Below the pieces are notes generated by a model, which saw only the letters and a program-made list of their open reading frames with translations, was not told the DNA's origin and made no database searches. A stretch of 64,000 nucleotides of DNA from JBCBKU01 sp038521345 (GTDB lineage: Bacteria; Pseudomonadota; Alphaproteobacteria; Rhodobacterales; Rhodobacteraceae), in contig JBCBKU010000009.1 in the NCBI GenBank assembly GCA_038521345.1, forward strand, positions 41,358 through 105,357, given 5' to 3'. Position numbers and translations under genes: made by a program. Below are positions 32,475 through 41,567 of this stretch, piece by piece (position 1 is the stretch's first letter; each line of letters begins with the position of its first letter).

Positions 32475-35246
32475 ATGGCCGAACGTATCACATTCAGGCT
32501 TGATGGCCGCTCGGTAGAGGCTGCACCGGACGAGACGATTTGGGACGTCGCCAAACGCGAAGGCACGGCAATCCCGCACCTTTGTCACAAAGATGCCCCA
32601 GGGTATCGGGCCGACGGCAACTGTCGCGCCTGCATGGTGGAGATTCAGGGTGAGCGGACGCTTGCGGCCTCGTGTATCCGCCATCCAACCGACGGCATGG
32701 ATGTCCGCGTGGCGTCCCCGCGGGCAGAGAGCGCGCGAAAAATGGTCATCGAGATGCTGCTGGCTGATCAGCCGGAGCATGCGGTTTCCCATGACCTTTC
32801 GTCCCATCTTTGGGCGATGGCCGATGCACAGGGAGTCTCTTCGAGTCGCCTGCCTGGCCTCGAGGCGGATCGCGTGCCGCTACTCGACAACAGCCATGTC
32901 GCGATGTCCGTGAACCTGGACGCATGCATCCAGTGCGGTTTGTGCGTTCGCGCCTGCCGTGAAGTCCAGGTCAACGATGTCATCGGCATGGGGGGACGTG
33001 GCCACGATACATATCCAGTGTTCGATTTTGATGATCCCATGGGCGACAGCACCTGTGTTGCCTGCGGAGAATGCGTTCAGGCCTGTCCGACGGGTGCGCT
33101 GATGCCGGCCACGGTGACGGATTCGGATCAGATCGGGGACCGGGCGGATGTTGACGAGGCTGTCCAGTCCGTCTGTCCGTTCTGCGGTGTGGGTTGTCAG
33201 GTTTCGCTGAAGGTCAAGTCGGGTCAGATCGCTTATGTCGAGGGTGTGAACGGGCCGGCAAACGAAGGTCGGCTCTGCGTCAAGGGTCGCTTCGGGTATG
33301 ATTACATCGCGCATCCCCACCGACTTACGAGACCACTGATACGGATCCCGGGCGCCGAGAAGGGGCTGAATGTGGATCCTGGCCGACCCTTAACCCATTT
33401 CCGCGAAGCAACATGGGAGGAGGCATTGGATGCTGCTGCGGGCGGTCTGCTGAAGCTGCGAAAAACCCATGGCGGCACCTCAGTATCCGGCTTCGGGTCC
33501 GCCAAATGCACCAACGAAGAAGCTTATTTGTTCCAAAAGCTGATCCGCCAGGCCTTTGGTCACAACAACCTGGATCACTGCACGCGCCTTTGCCATGCCT
33601 CTTCGGTTGCGGCGCTGATGGAGAATGTGGGTTCGGGCGCGGTGACCGCCACCTTCAACGAGGTCGAGAACGCCGATTGCATCATCGTCATCGGCGCAAA
33701 CCCGACTGAGAACCACCCCGTGGCTGCGACCTACTTCAAGCAGTTCGTGCGGCGTGGCGGCACGCTGATCGTGATGGACCCGAGGGGTCAGGCACTGAAG
33801 CGGCACGCCACCCATATGCTGCAGTTCAGGCCGGGCGCGGACGTAAGCCTGATGAACGCCATTATGAACGTGATCGTCGAAGAGGGGCTCTACGACCAAC
33901 AATACATCGACGCCTATACCGAGAACTGGGAGGCAGAAGAGGCCCATCTTGCGGGCTTTGCCCCCGAGCAAATGGAGGGTGTCTGCGGTATTCCGGCGGC
34001 CGAGATCCGCTCGGTCGCCCGGGCCTTTGCCCGGGCGCAGGCCGGTATGATTTTCTGGGGCATGGGGGTCAGCCAACATGTGCACGGGACCGACAATGCA
34101 CGTTGTCTGATCTCGCTTGCTCTGATGTGCGGCCATGTGGGCCGCCCGGGCACTGGCCTTCACCCGCTTCGCGGCCAGAACAATGTCCAGGGAGCTTCGG
34201 ACGCGGGGCTGATCCCGATGGTTCTGCCGGACTACCGAAGCGTCAAGGACGCAGGGGTCCGTGCCGAGTATGCCGAACGCTGGGGCGTGCCGATCAGTTC
34301 TGAGCCAGGCCTTACCGTTGTGGAAATCATGGACGCCGCACATCGGGGCGACATCAAGGGCATGTACATCCTCGGTGAGAACCCGGCCATGTCGGACCCA
34401 GACACGACACATGTACGAGAAGCCTTGGCGCGCATGGACCACCTTGTGGTCCAAGACATTTTCCTGACCGAAACCGCGATGTTTGCAGATGTGGTCCTGC
34501 CCGCGGCGGCGTTCTATGAGAAGGCGGGGACGGTGACCAACACCAACCGTCAAGTCCAAATGGGCCGGCCGGCAGTCGCGCCTCCCGGTGAGGCGCGCCC
34601 GGATTGGCGCATCACGCAGGATCTGGCGAACCGTCTTGGTCTGAAATGGGCTTATCAACATCCGCGTGATGTCTTTGCGGAAATGAAAATGGGGATGAAC
34701 AGCCTCGCCAATATCACCTGGGAAAGGCTCGAGCGGGAGGGGGCGGTCACCTATCCCTCGAACGGACCGGACGATCCGGGTCAGGCCATCGTTTTTGGGG
34801 ACGGGTTTCCCCGAGCCGATGGGCGGGCCCGTTTTGCTCCGGCAGACATTGTTCCCCCAGACGAGGTGCCCGACGCGGATTATCCGATGATTTTGACGAC
34901 AGGGCGCCAGCTTGAGCATTGGCACACAGGTGCCATGACCCGCCGTGCCAGTGTTCTGGATGCGGTCGAGCCCGAGGCCAACGCATCGCTGCACCCGCGG
35001 ACACTGCGGCGACTTGGGGTGGATGCCGGCGGCCGGGTCCGATTGACCACCCGTCGCGGTTCGCTGGTCGTCATGGCGCGGGCAGACCGAGCTGTCGCCG
35101 AGGATATGGTTTTCATGCCCTTTGCCTATGTGGAGGCGGCCGCCAATATCCTGACAAATCCGGCACTCGACCCCGACGGGAAAATTGCCGAGGTAAAGTT
35201 TTGCGCCGTCCGAGTCGAACCAGCCGAAGCCATCGCAGCCGAATGA
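32475..35246 (+). CDS. fdhF: Formate dehydrogenase alpha subunit (molybdopterin oxidoreductase), no visible partner subunits
   Basis: A 923-residue molybdo-/tungsto-enzyme. Residues 1-80 are a 2Fe-2S ferredoxin domain with Cys37, 50, 53 and 67. Two 4Fe-4S clusters follow (CIQCGLCVRAC around 152 and CVACGECVQAC around 196), then the 4Fe-4S of the MopB domain (CPFCGVGCQ at ~234). The active-site residue is Cys in DHCTRLCHASS at ~368, not selenocysteine. A C-terminal dinucleotide-binding domain contains TTGRQLEHWHTGAMTRR. The architecture is that of NAD-linked FdsA-type alpha subunits, but no fdsB, fdsG or fdhD lies in this window. The downstream unknown gene overlaps it by four bases. The gene symbol follows general usage. 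Confidence 0.9.
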   Translation: MAERITFRLDGRSVEAAPDETIWDVAKREGTAIPHLCHKDAPGYRADGNCRACMVEIQGERTLAASCIRHPTDGMDVRVASPRAESARKMVIEMLLADQPEHAVSHDLSSHLWAMADAQGVSSSRLPGLEADRVPLLDNSHVAMSVNLDACIQCGLCVRACREVQVNDVIGMGGRGHDTYPVFDFDDPMGDSTCVACGECVQACPTGALMPATVTDSDQIGDRADVDEAVQSVCPFCGVGCQVSLKVKSGQIAYVEGVNGPANEGRLCVKGRFGYDYIAHPHRLTRPLIRIPGAEKGLNVDPGRPLTHFREATWEEALDAAAGGLLKLRKTHGGTSVSGFGSAKCTNEEAYLFQKLIRQAFGHNNLDHCTRLCHASSVAALMENVGSGAVTATFNEVENADCIIVIGANPTENHPVAATYFKQFVRRGGTLIVMDPRGQALKRHATHMLQFRPGADVSLMNAIMNVIVEEGLYDQQYIDAYTENWEAEEAHLAGFAPEQMEGVCGIPAAEIRSVARAFARAQAGMIFWGMGVSQHVHGTDNARCLISLALMCGHVGRPGTGLHPLRGQNNVQGASDAGLIPMVLPDYRSVKDAGVRAEYAERWGVPISSEPGLTVVEIMDAAHRGDIKGMYILGENPAMSDPDTTHVREALARMDHLVVQDIFLTETAMFADVVLPAAAFYEKAGTVTNTNRQVQMGRPAVAPPGEARPDWRITQDLANRLGLKWAYQHPRDVFAEMKMGMNSLANITWERLEREGAVTYPSNGPDDPGQAIVFGDGFPRADGRARFAPADIVPPDEVPDADYPMILTTGRQLEHWHTGAMTRRASVLDAVEPEANASLHPRTLRRLGVDAGGRVRLTTRRGSLVVMARADRAVAEDMVFMPFAYVEAAANILTNPALDPDGKIAEVKFCAVRVEPAEAIAAE

Positions 35247-35902
35247 CCCTCCCCGCTGAAGTCGCCTTTCCGCAAGGTGTCGATGCTCTGGAGGCCGCTC
35301 TTGACGCGTCTCGAGATGGGACGTTCCCATTTTTCGGGGAAGAGGACAAAACCTGGGAGGAATGGTGGGTCTTGGCCCGCGCCGCGCGGCTCTGCGCGGG
35401 GCAGATGGGGTTTCCGGCGCGGTTTCGCGCGATCAAATCGGAAGCCCCGGACTTTTGGATTCAATGGGACGACATCCAAATCGCGGTGGAGATCACAGAA
35501 GCAAGCGGGTCTGATGGACAAGTTGTTCGCGCGTTGCGACATTCAAGTGATGCGTTGAACCACCTTGGCGAAGGTCGTGTGGAGATCGACGAGACCCAGA
35601 ATCCAAAGCGCCGTGGCGCAGTTCCCTATACGCGTTTTGAGGGCGGGGTCGTCGACGATGAATGGGAAATCGCGACCAGAGACGATTTTTTTGCGGCGCT
35701 TGAGAGCAAACGCGCAAAGCCCTACGCCGAAGGCGCGATTCTCATTTGCTATAAGAACTCAACAGCTTTCCCTGACCCTGAAGCTTTGAACGAGTACCTT
35801 CCAGCCTCGGCGGCGCATTGGCCCTTTTCCCTCGTGGTGCTTCTTGGCGGCGCGTGGGCTTGGCTGTTCAACATGAGCGGGAGGACGCTCGTCTCCAGCT
35901 AG
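35243..35902 (+). CDS. Unknown protein coupled to formate dehydrogenase; possible PD-(D/E)XK-like core
   Basis: A 219-residue protein with no family I recognise by name. Its ATG overlaps the formate dehydrogenase stop (ATGA), so translation is coupled. The segment EAPDFWIQWDDIQIAVEITEA (residues ~69-89) has the order of PD-(D/E)XK nuclease-like folds (PD, then a beta hairpin, then E-x-x). However, Thr stands where Lys normally is, so activity is doubtful. The C-terminus is a hydrophobic strand (PFSLVVLLGGAWAWLFNM). The stop shares CTAG with the convergent small membrane protein. Confidence 0.7.
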   Translation: MTLPAEVAFPQGVDALEAALDASRDGTFPFFGEEDKTWEEWWVLARAARLCAGQMGFPARFRAIKSEAPDFWIQWDDIQIAVEITEASGSDGQVVRALRHSSDALNHLGEGRVEIDETQNPKRRGAVPYTRFEGGVVDDEWEIATRDDFFAALESKRAKPYAEGAILICYKNSTAFPDPEALNEYLPASAAHWPFSLVVLLGGAWAWLFNMSGRTLVSS

Positions 35903-36066
35903 TACCCGCCGGTCAGCATGGTCTGGACCAAGGGCAAGACTGAGGCCGCCGCGATCCCCACCGCTGCGCCGATCCCGAATCGGATATACCGGGCCAGTCT
36001 TGGGGGCGCGAACGCACTGAGACAGCCGCAGATGACCGCATAAAAAACAAGGGCGAACGGATCCAT
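35899..36066 (-). CDS. Small membrane protein (55 aa)
   Basis: A 55-residue protein, MDPFALVFYAVICGCLSAFA at its N-terminus, with two membrane segments; the second is FGIGAAVGIAAASVLPLV. It ends MLTGGY. It has a good ribosome-binding site (GGAAGGAT) and its stop overlaps that of the convergent gene by four bases. Similar short proteins of this shape occur in Rhodobacteraceae; the function is unknown. It is divergent from the acyl-CoA synthetase and shares the TGAAC palindrome region. Confidence 0.75.
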   Translation of the reverse strand: MDPFALVFYAVICGCLSAFAPPRLARYIRFGIGAAVGIAAASVLPLVQTMLTGGY

Positions 36067-36088
36067 CGTACGATCCTTCCTACGTTAT

Positions 36089-36102
36089 TGAACAAGTGTT
36101 CA
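36089..36102. promoter_or_regulatory. Palindromic operator candidate TGAAC-N4-GTTCA
   Basis: TGAAC AAGT GTTCA (36089-36102) sits between the small membrane protein and the acyl-CoA synthetase. A TTGACC (36112-36117) just downstream could be a -35 element. The short symmetric arms suit a TetR-type regulator of acyl-CoA metabolism, but the regulator is not encoded nearby. Confidence 0.4.
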
Positions 36103-36231
36103 GAAAAAGCGTTGACCTGAACCCGGTCCATGTACAAACTCAAAGAAGGAACGATCAAGGCAACCCGGGCAATCCGGGACGTTTGGGAGGACTTGCCTTT
36201 GGCGACTGCGGCGACCTCGTCTGAGGAGCTT

Positions 36232-38172
36232 ATGTCTATTCCCGCGCTTTTGGCGCGAAACGCGCGCCACCACGGGCAGCGCACAGCCTATCGTGAAAAG
36301 GAATACGGGATCTGGCAAAGCTGGACCTGGGCCGAAGTCGAGGCAGAGGTGCGGGCGATGGCCCTTGGCCTTGTCGTTCTTGGAGCCAAGCCAGGTGATC
36401 ATATCGCCATTATCGGGCGAAACCGTCCTGCACTCTATTGGTCGTTCGTCGCCGCGCAGATGGTCGGAGCGGTTCCCGTCCCGCTCTATCAGGACGCGGT
36501 CGCGGAAGAGATGGCCTACGTCCTTGATCATTGTGGGGCCAGGTTCGTGATTGCCGAGGATCAGGAGCAGGTCGACAAGGTTCTTGATGTGCAAGATCGA
36601 GTCCTGTCGATCGACCACATTGCCTATCACGATCCGCGCGGCATGCGGAAATACGACCATTCCCATATGAACCGGTTGTCGGATGTCAAGGCTGAGGGCC
36701 GGGCGGCCGAGCAACGGCTCGGCCCAGAGCTTGATGCCCGGATCGCAGCGCTTGGATACGATGATACCTGCGTAATGCTCTATACCTCGGGAACGACCGG
36801 GCGGCCAAAAGGTGTGGTCTTGTCGAACCGGAACATTATCGAGACGTCCAAGAACACGTCGGACTTCGACGGGCTGAATGTCGGGGACGAAGTGCTTGCC
36901 TATCTGCCGATGGCATGGGTGGGCGATTTTATCTTTTCGATTGGGCAGGCCTATTGGACCGGGTTCTGCGTGAACTGTCCCGAGAACGCAGACACGATGC
37001 AGGACGACTTGCGGGAGATTTCGCCGTCCTACTTCTTTGCTCCGCCGAGATACTTCGAAGGTTTGCTGACGCAGATCAGTATTCGAATGGAAGACGCTGG
37101 GTGGCTGAAACGATGGATGTATCAGCGTGCCATGAGCCATGCGCGCCGAGTCGGACCGAGGCTGATGGATGGGGCAGCGGTTGGTTTGGTCGATCGATTG
37201 GCCTACGCGTTGGGGGATTTCTTCGTCTACGGGCCGGTCCGCAATAGGGCCGGCATGATGAATGTCCGCGTCGGCTATACCGCTGGAGAGGCAATCGGCC
37301 CCGAGATCTTCGAGTTCTACCGTGCGCTCGGCATCAACCTGAAACAGCTCTATGGTCAAACCGAAGCCGCTGTTTTCATCACTCAACAGCCGGACGGTGA
37401 GGTGCGGGCCGATACCGTGGGTGTGCCGTCTCCCGGAGTTGAAGTGCGGATCGCTGATAGCGGGGAAGTCTTTTATCGTTCCCCTGGCGTATTTCAGGAG
37501 TACTACAAGAACCCGGATTCGACGGCGGGCACAAAGGATGCTGAAGGGTGGGTTGCCACGGGCGATGCGGGGTTCTTCGAAGAGGCCACCGGGCATCTCC
37601 GAATAATCGACCGTGCAAAGGATGTCGGCAAGACCGCGAGCGGCAGCCTATTTGCCCCGAAGTATGTCGAGAACAAACTGAAGTTCTTCCCCAACATCCT
37701 TGAAGCCGTTGTCTTCGGGGCCGGGCGAGAAACCTGCACGGCGTTCATCAATATCGACCTGACCGCAGTGGGAAACTGGGCCGAGCGCAACAACGTCGCC
37801 TACGGATCCTATCAGGAACTCGCCGCACACCCCGAAGTCATGGCTATGGTGCAGGACCATGTTGAGGAAACGAACAGAACGCTTGCCGAAGACACCATGC
37901 TCGCAGCTTGCCAGATCCATCGCTTCCTGATCTTGCACAAGGAACTGGACGCAGACGACGGAGAGCTGACCCGTACGCGGAAAGTCCGGCGGAGGATCAT
38001 CGAAGAGAAGTATGCCGACCTGATTGCTGCCCTCTATGACGGGACTTCGACGGTGACGACCGAGACCGAGGTGACCTATGAGGACGGTCGCAAGGGTTCG
38101 ATCCGCGCGACGCTTGAAGTGCGTGACGCGGCCATCGTGCCTGTAGCCGGGGCAAAGCTTGCGGCGGAATGA
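36232..38172 (+). CDS. AMP-dependent acyl-CoA synthetase / long-chain-fatty-acid-CoA ligase-like
   Basis: An ANL-superfamily ligase of about 646 residues. It has LYTSGTTGRPKGVVLSNRN (ATP/AMP loop), LPMAWVGD, GYTAGEAIGPEIFEFYRALG, YGQTEAAVFI, WVATGDAGFF and the hinge RIIDRAKDVGKTASG. It activates a carboxylic acid to an acyl-CoA via an acyl-AMP. The liv-type transporter genes follow directly (ATGA overlap), so the substrate is probably what that transporter imports. The start is uncertain: ATG 36232 has GAGGAG upstream, TTG 36199 has GGGAGG, and ATG 36130 has none and would overlap the likely promoter. Confidence 0.88.
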   Translation: MSIPALLARNARHHGQRTAYREKEYGIWQSWTWAEVEAEVRAMALGLVVLGAKPGDHIAIIGRNRPALYWSFVAAQMVGAVPVPLYQDAVAEEMAYVLDHCGARFVIAEDQEQVDKVLDVQDRVLSIDHIAYHDPRGMRKYDHSHMNRLSDVKAEGRAAEQRLGPELDARIAALGYDDTCVMLYTSGTTGRPKGVVLSNRNIIETSKNTSDFDGLNVGDEVLAYLPMAWVGDFIFSIGQAYWTGFCVNCPENADTMQDDLREISPSYFFAPPRYFEGLLTQISIRMEDAGWLKRWMYQRAMSHARRVGPRLMDGAAVGLVDRLAYALGDFFVYGPVRNRAGMMNVRVGYTAGEAIGPEIFEFYRALGINLKQLYGQTEAAVFITQQPDGEVRADTVGVPSPGVEVRIADSGEVFYRSPGVFQEYYKNPDSTAGTKDAEGWVATGDAGFFEEATGHLRIIDRAKDVGKTASGSLFAPKYVENKLKFFPNILEAVVFGAGRETCTAFINIDLTAVGNWAERNNVAYGSYQELAAHPEVMAMVQDHVEETNRTLAEDTMLAACQIHRFLILHKELDADDGELTRTRKVRRRIIEEKYADLIAALYDGTSTVTTETEVTYEDGRKGSIRATLEVRDAAIVPVAGAKLAAE

Positions 38173-38990
38173 ACGAGCTCGCCCCCGATACCTACACGAC
38201 CGAGGATGGTCGCACGATCGGACCACCGGTCCTCGAAATGCGGAACATCACGCTGCGCTTTGGTGGTGTGACTGCGATCAAGGACATCTCTTTTGATATT
38301 CGAGAGGGTGAGATCCGTGCGATCATCGGGCCAAACGGTGCGGGCAAGTCGTCGATGCTGAACATCATCAACGGCTTTTACATCCCTCAGGAGGGCGAGA
38401 TCTGGTTCCGTGGATCCCGCCGCCCGCCGATGAAACCCTATGAGGTCGCCCGGCAGGGGATCGCGCGAACCTTTCAGAACATCGCGCTCTTCAGGGGCAT
38501 GTCGACGCTAGACAACATCATGACCGGTCGGACCACGATGATCCGCTCCAGTCTGTTTTCGCAGGCGCTTTGGTTGGGCCGGGCCGAGCGGGAAGAGATC
38601 GAACATCGCGAAGCGGTGGAGAAGGTGATCGACTTTCTTGAGATCCAGCACATCCGGAAGACGCCGGTCGGTCGACTGCCCTACGGACTCCAGAAGCGCG
38701 TGGAACTTGGGCGTGCTCTGGCGGCCGAACCGAAGCTTCTTCTTCTCGACGAGCCAATGGCCGGCATGAACGTCGAGGAAAAAGAGGACATGAGCCGATT
38801 CATCCTCGATGTGAACGACGAATTCGGCACGACCATTGCGCTGATCGAGCACGATATGGGCGTTGTCATGGATATCTCGGACCGCGTGGTTGTCATGGAT
38901 TACGGGCGCAAGATCGGTGACGGAACACCGGACGAAGTTCGGACAAACCCGGAAGTCATCGACGCGTATCTCGGTGTATCGCATGATTGA
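38169..38990 (+). CDS. livG: ABC transporter ATP-binding protein (LivG-like)
   Basis: A 273-residue ATPase of the branched-chain-amino-acid transporter type. Walker A is GPNGAGKSS, and the Q-loop is in GIARTFQNIALF. Where LSYGxQ is expected it has LPYGLQKRVELGRAL. Walker B is LLLLDEPMAGMN and the switch His is in IALIEHDMGVVM. It overlaps the ligase gene by four bases (ATGA). It probably forms a heterodimer with the LivF-like protein; the transported substrate need not be an amino acid. Confidence 0.92.
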   Translation: MNELAPDTYTTEDGRTIGPPVLEMRNITLRFGGVTAIKDISFDIREGEIRAIIGPNGAGKSSMLNIINGFYIPQEGEIWFRGSRRPPMKPYEVARQGIARTFQNIALFRGMSTLDNIMTGRTTMIRSSLFSQALWLGRAEREEIEHREAVEKVIDFLEIQHIRKTPVGRLPYGLQKRVELGRALAAEPKLLLLDEPMAGMNVEEKEDMSRFILDVNDEFGTTIALIEHDMGVVMDISDRVVVMDYGRKIGDGTPDEVRTNPEVIDAYLGVSHD

Positions 38991-39062
38991 TCGGTGCCAT
39001 TTCAAAGCCACGCGGCACTCGGTGATGGCGATCCGAATGCATCAATGGAAAAGGGGGGGGTC

Positions 39063-40022
39063 ATGGAACTGATCCGAAAGGTTCTTATTGACCCTTGGCT
39101 CGACATGGTCGGGGCGCCGGACTTCTTTCTGCAGGTGATCTGGGAAGGTCTGGTTTCGGGCGTTCTCTACGCTCTGATTGCACTTGGTTTCGTGCTGATT
39201 TTCCGGGCTTCGCGAATTTTCAACTTTGCACAGGGCATTATGGTTGTGTTTGCCGCCCTGACATTGGTGGGATTGCACGCAGCAGGTCTGCCCGCGTGGC
39301 TGGCCTTTGCGGGTACGCTTCTTGTGATGTTCGTATTGGCGGTCGGAATCGAGCGGATCGTTCTGCGGCCCCTCGTGAATCAACCCGATATAATCCTGTT
39401 CATGGCCACGATTGGGATCACGCTATTTCTGGTCGGAGGCGGCGAGATTATTTTCGGCGGCGAGAACAAGCAGATGATCTCGGACGAGTTGGGGATTCCC
39501 GACGGATCCATCGAGTTGAACCCATTCGACGGGTTCGTGCTAATCGAGGCGCGTGATCTGACTGTTGTCATGGGGGCAATCGTGATGGTCGCGCTCTTGT
39601 TGGCGTTTCTCACCTATTCGAAGATGGGACGTGCAGTCCGGGCTTTGGGCGACGATCATCAGGCTGCGCTTTCGGTCGGGATATCGCTCACCACAATCTG
39701 GGTGCTGGTCTGGTTTATCGCAGGGGTGATTGCGCTCTTTACCGGAATCGCATGGGGCAGCCGAGCGGGTGTCAGCTTTGCGCTTGAGATCATCGCGTTG
39801 AAGGCGCTGCCTGTTCTGATGCTCGGTGGACTTGAAAGCATCACTGGGGCGATTGTGGGTGGCTTGATGATCGGGGTTCTTGAGAAGCTATTTGAGATCT
39901 ATTGGGGACAGCCTCTCATGGGAGGATCGACCGAGGCCTGGTTTGCTTATGTGCTGGCGCTGGCCGTGCTTCTTGTGCGTCCACAGGGCCTTTTTGGGGA
40001 GAAGATCATTGAGCGCGTTTGA
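39063..40022 (+). CDS. livH: ABC transporter permease (LivH-like)
   Basis: A 319-residue permease with eight or so membrane segments. GLVSGVLYALIALGFVLIFRASRIFNFAQG is the classical LivH N-terminal signature, and RALGDDHQAALSVGISLT is the EAA-type loop that contacts the ATPase. A run of eight G precedes the ATG at 39063. An earlier ATG at 38994 would add 23 residues of poor quality and is rejected. Confidence 0.92.
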   Translation: MELIRKVLIDPWLDMVGAPDFFLQVIWEGLVSGVLYALIALGFVLIFRASRIFNFAQGIMVVFAALTLVGLHAAGLPAWLAFAGTLLVMFVLAVGIERIVLRPLVNQPDIILFMATIGITLFLVGGGEIIFGGENKQMISDELGIPDGSIELNPFDGFVLIEARDLTVVMGAIVMVALLLAFLTYSKMGRAVRALGDDHQAALSVGISLTTIWVLVWFIAGVIALFTGIAWGSRAGVSFALEIIALKALPVLMLGGLESITGAIVGGLMIGVLEKLFEIYWGQPLMGGSTEAWFAYVLALAVLLVRPQGLFGEKIIERV

Positions 40023-40177
40023 CGGACGGACTGCTCCGCTTTGCAGAGAGCCGGACCGGAAATGCGCGGGTAGCCGTGCCGTGAAGCCACGTTCACAAAT
40101 TGGAAACGGTGTATCGACAGGGCACCTGGGTTTGCAACGTGTAGGGTGGTGGCCGACGAGTGACTCGAGGTGGCGCG

Positions 40178-40429
40178 GTGTCGGGGCAAAGTCCGTTGGT
40201 TTGGTTTGGTGCGGCAGGGGTTTCGGCCCTGGCGTCGCAGTTCTATCTCGACGCTGCTCGGGAGTTAAGCGGCGCGGGTATGAACGGGCCACTGATCGTG
40301 CAACTCGGCAATCCAAGCTTCGACTTTGTCGCAGCCGCGGTTCTTTCGGCTACCTGCGCCGTACTATCGTTCTTTGTCGGCGTGTTCCGGTGGCGGCGTC
40401 TTGCGCGCCCCCGCGAAGAGCGAGTGTAA
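40178..40429 (+). CDS. Small membrane protein between livH and livM
   Basis: An 83-residue protein if GTG 40178 is used (GAGG seven bases upstream; GTG 40160 is an alternative). Two hydrophobic segments, PLVWFGAAGVSALASQFYL and FDFVAAAVLSATCAVLSFFV, are followed by a basic tail RWRRLARPREERV. It is in line with the liv genes and 34 bp before livM, so it may be an accessory of this transporter. No family is recognised. Confidence 0.5.
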   Translation: MSGQSPLVWFGAAGVSALASQFYLDAARELSGAGMNGPLIVQLGNPSFDFVAAAVLSATCAVLSFFVGVFRWRRLARPREERV

Positions 40430-40463
40430 GGACGGTTCCAATCCAGTCCACGGGAGGCCGCCG

Positions 40464-41540
40464 ATGATCTATCGCACGGCTGGCCAGTACAAGACTTCGT
40501 ACCGAGCCGATCAGGCGTTGTTTCCGGTCCGCCAAGACGCGGTCCTTTTGACGGTTGTTCTCGTCTTTGCATGGGGCGTCTTGCCTTGGACCGCATCTGA
40601 GTTCGTGTTCCAGACGCTTCTGATCCCTGTGCTGATCTACGCCCTTGCGGCGACAGGTCTGAATATTCTCACGGGTTACGCCGGGCAATTGTCCCTTGGG
40701 ACCGGAGCGTTCATGGGTGTCGGCGCCTACGCCTGCTACAAGCTGATCACGATATTCCCGGATCTGAACCTGATCGCTGCGCTGCTGCTGTCGGGGGCGT
40801 TCTCGGCAGCGGTGGGGGTGGCCTTCGGTCTTCCGTCGCTGCGGATCAAGGGGTTCTACCTCGCCATCGCCACGCTCGCTGCGCAGTTCTTTTTGATCTG
40901 GCTCTTCGAAAAATGGGCGTGGCTCTACAATAACAATGCCTCCGGAGCGATCCAGGTACCGAACGTAGATGTGTTCGGTCTGGCGGTTGCCGGGCCACTC
41001 GCCACGTCGATTACGCAGTACTATGTCGTGCTGGGCATTGTAACGGTGCTCACCCTATTGGCCATCAACCTGACGCGTGGAGCGATCGGGCGGGACTGGA
41101 AGGCCGTGCGGGATATGGACATCGCCGCTGAACTTATCGGGATCAACCTACTCAGGTCGAAGCTAACGGCGTTCGCGGTGTCGTCTTACATCGTCGGAGT
41201 GGCAGGGGCGATGTTTGTCTTCCTCTGGCGCGGTGCGGCTGAACCCAATCTGTTCGATATCGAGCTTTCGTTCCGTGTGCTCTTCATTGCGATCATCGGT
41301 GGCCTCGGGTCGATCCTGGGAAACTATCTTGGCGCCATACTGATTGTCGCGCTGCCGGTAGTGCTCGGGATCGTCCCCGAGGCAGTGGGCCTCGATATCA
41401 AGTCTGCCATGGTCGAGCATCTGAACGTGATGATCGTGGGCGCACTGATCGTCTTTTTCCTTATCGTCGAGCCGCATGGGCTGGCCCGGCTTTGGGGACT
41501 GATCCGAGAGAAACTCATTCACTGGCCGTTCCCCTATTGA
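40464..41540 (+). CDS. livM: ABC transporter permease (LivM-like)
   Basis: A 358-residue permease. ATGLNILTGYAGQLSLGTGAFMGVGAYA is the LivM signature, RDWKAVRDMDIAAELIGINLLRSK the ATPase-contact loop and AIIGGLGSILGNYLGAILI a late conserved segment. GGGAGG precedes ATG 40464. It forms the membrane channel with the LivH-like protein. Confidence 0.92.
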   Translation: MIYRTAGQYKTSYRADQALFPVRQDAVLLTVVLVFAWGVLPWTASEFVFQTLLIPVLIYALAATGLNILTGYAGQLSLGTGAFMGVGAYACYKLITIFPDLNLIAALLLSGAFSAAVGVAFGLPSLRIKGFYLAIATLAAQFFLIWLFEKWAWLYNNNASGAIQVPNVDVFGLAVAGPLATSITQYYVVLGIVTVLTLLAINLTRGAIGRDWKAVRDMDIAAELIGINLLRSKLTAFAVSSYIVGVAGAMFVFLWRGAAEPNLFDIELSFRVLFIAIIGGLGSILGNYLGAILIVALPVVLGIVPEAVGLDIKSAMVEHLNVMIVGALIVFFLIVEPHGLARLWGLIREKLIHWPFPY

Positions 41541-41567
41541 TCGGCCTGAATAATAAGGGAGGAAACC

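Noticed and set aside
33480..35330. Open frame of about 600 codons antisense to the formate dehydrogenase gene
   Set aside because: It mirrors the codon bias of a clearly real molybdoenzyme gene and has no recognisable motif.
36100..37596. Open frame antisense to the acyl-CoA synthetase
   Set aside because: A shadow frame of the ligase gene; nothing in it resembles a known protein.
40160..40178. GTG 40160 as start of the small livH-livM protein
   Set aside because: It lacks a ribosome-binding site; GTG 40178 has GAGG at a suitable distance, although the choice is not certain.
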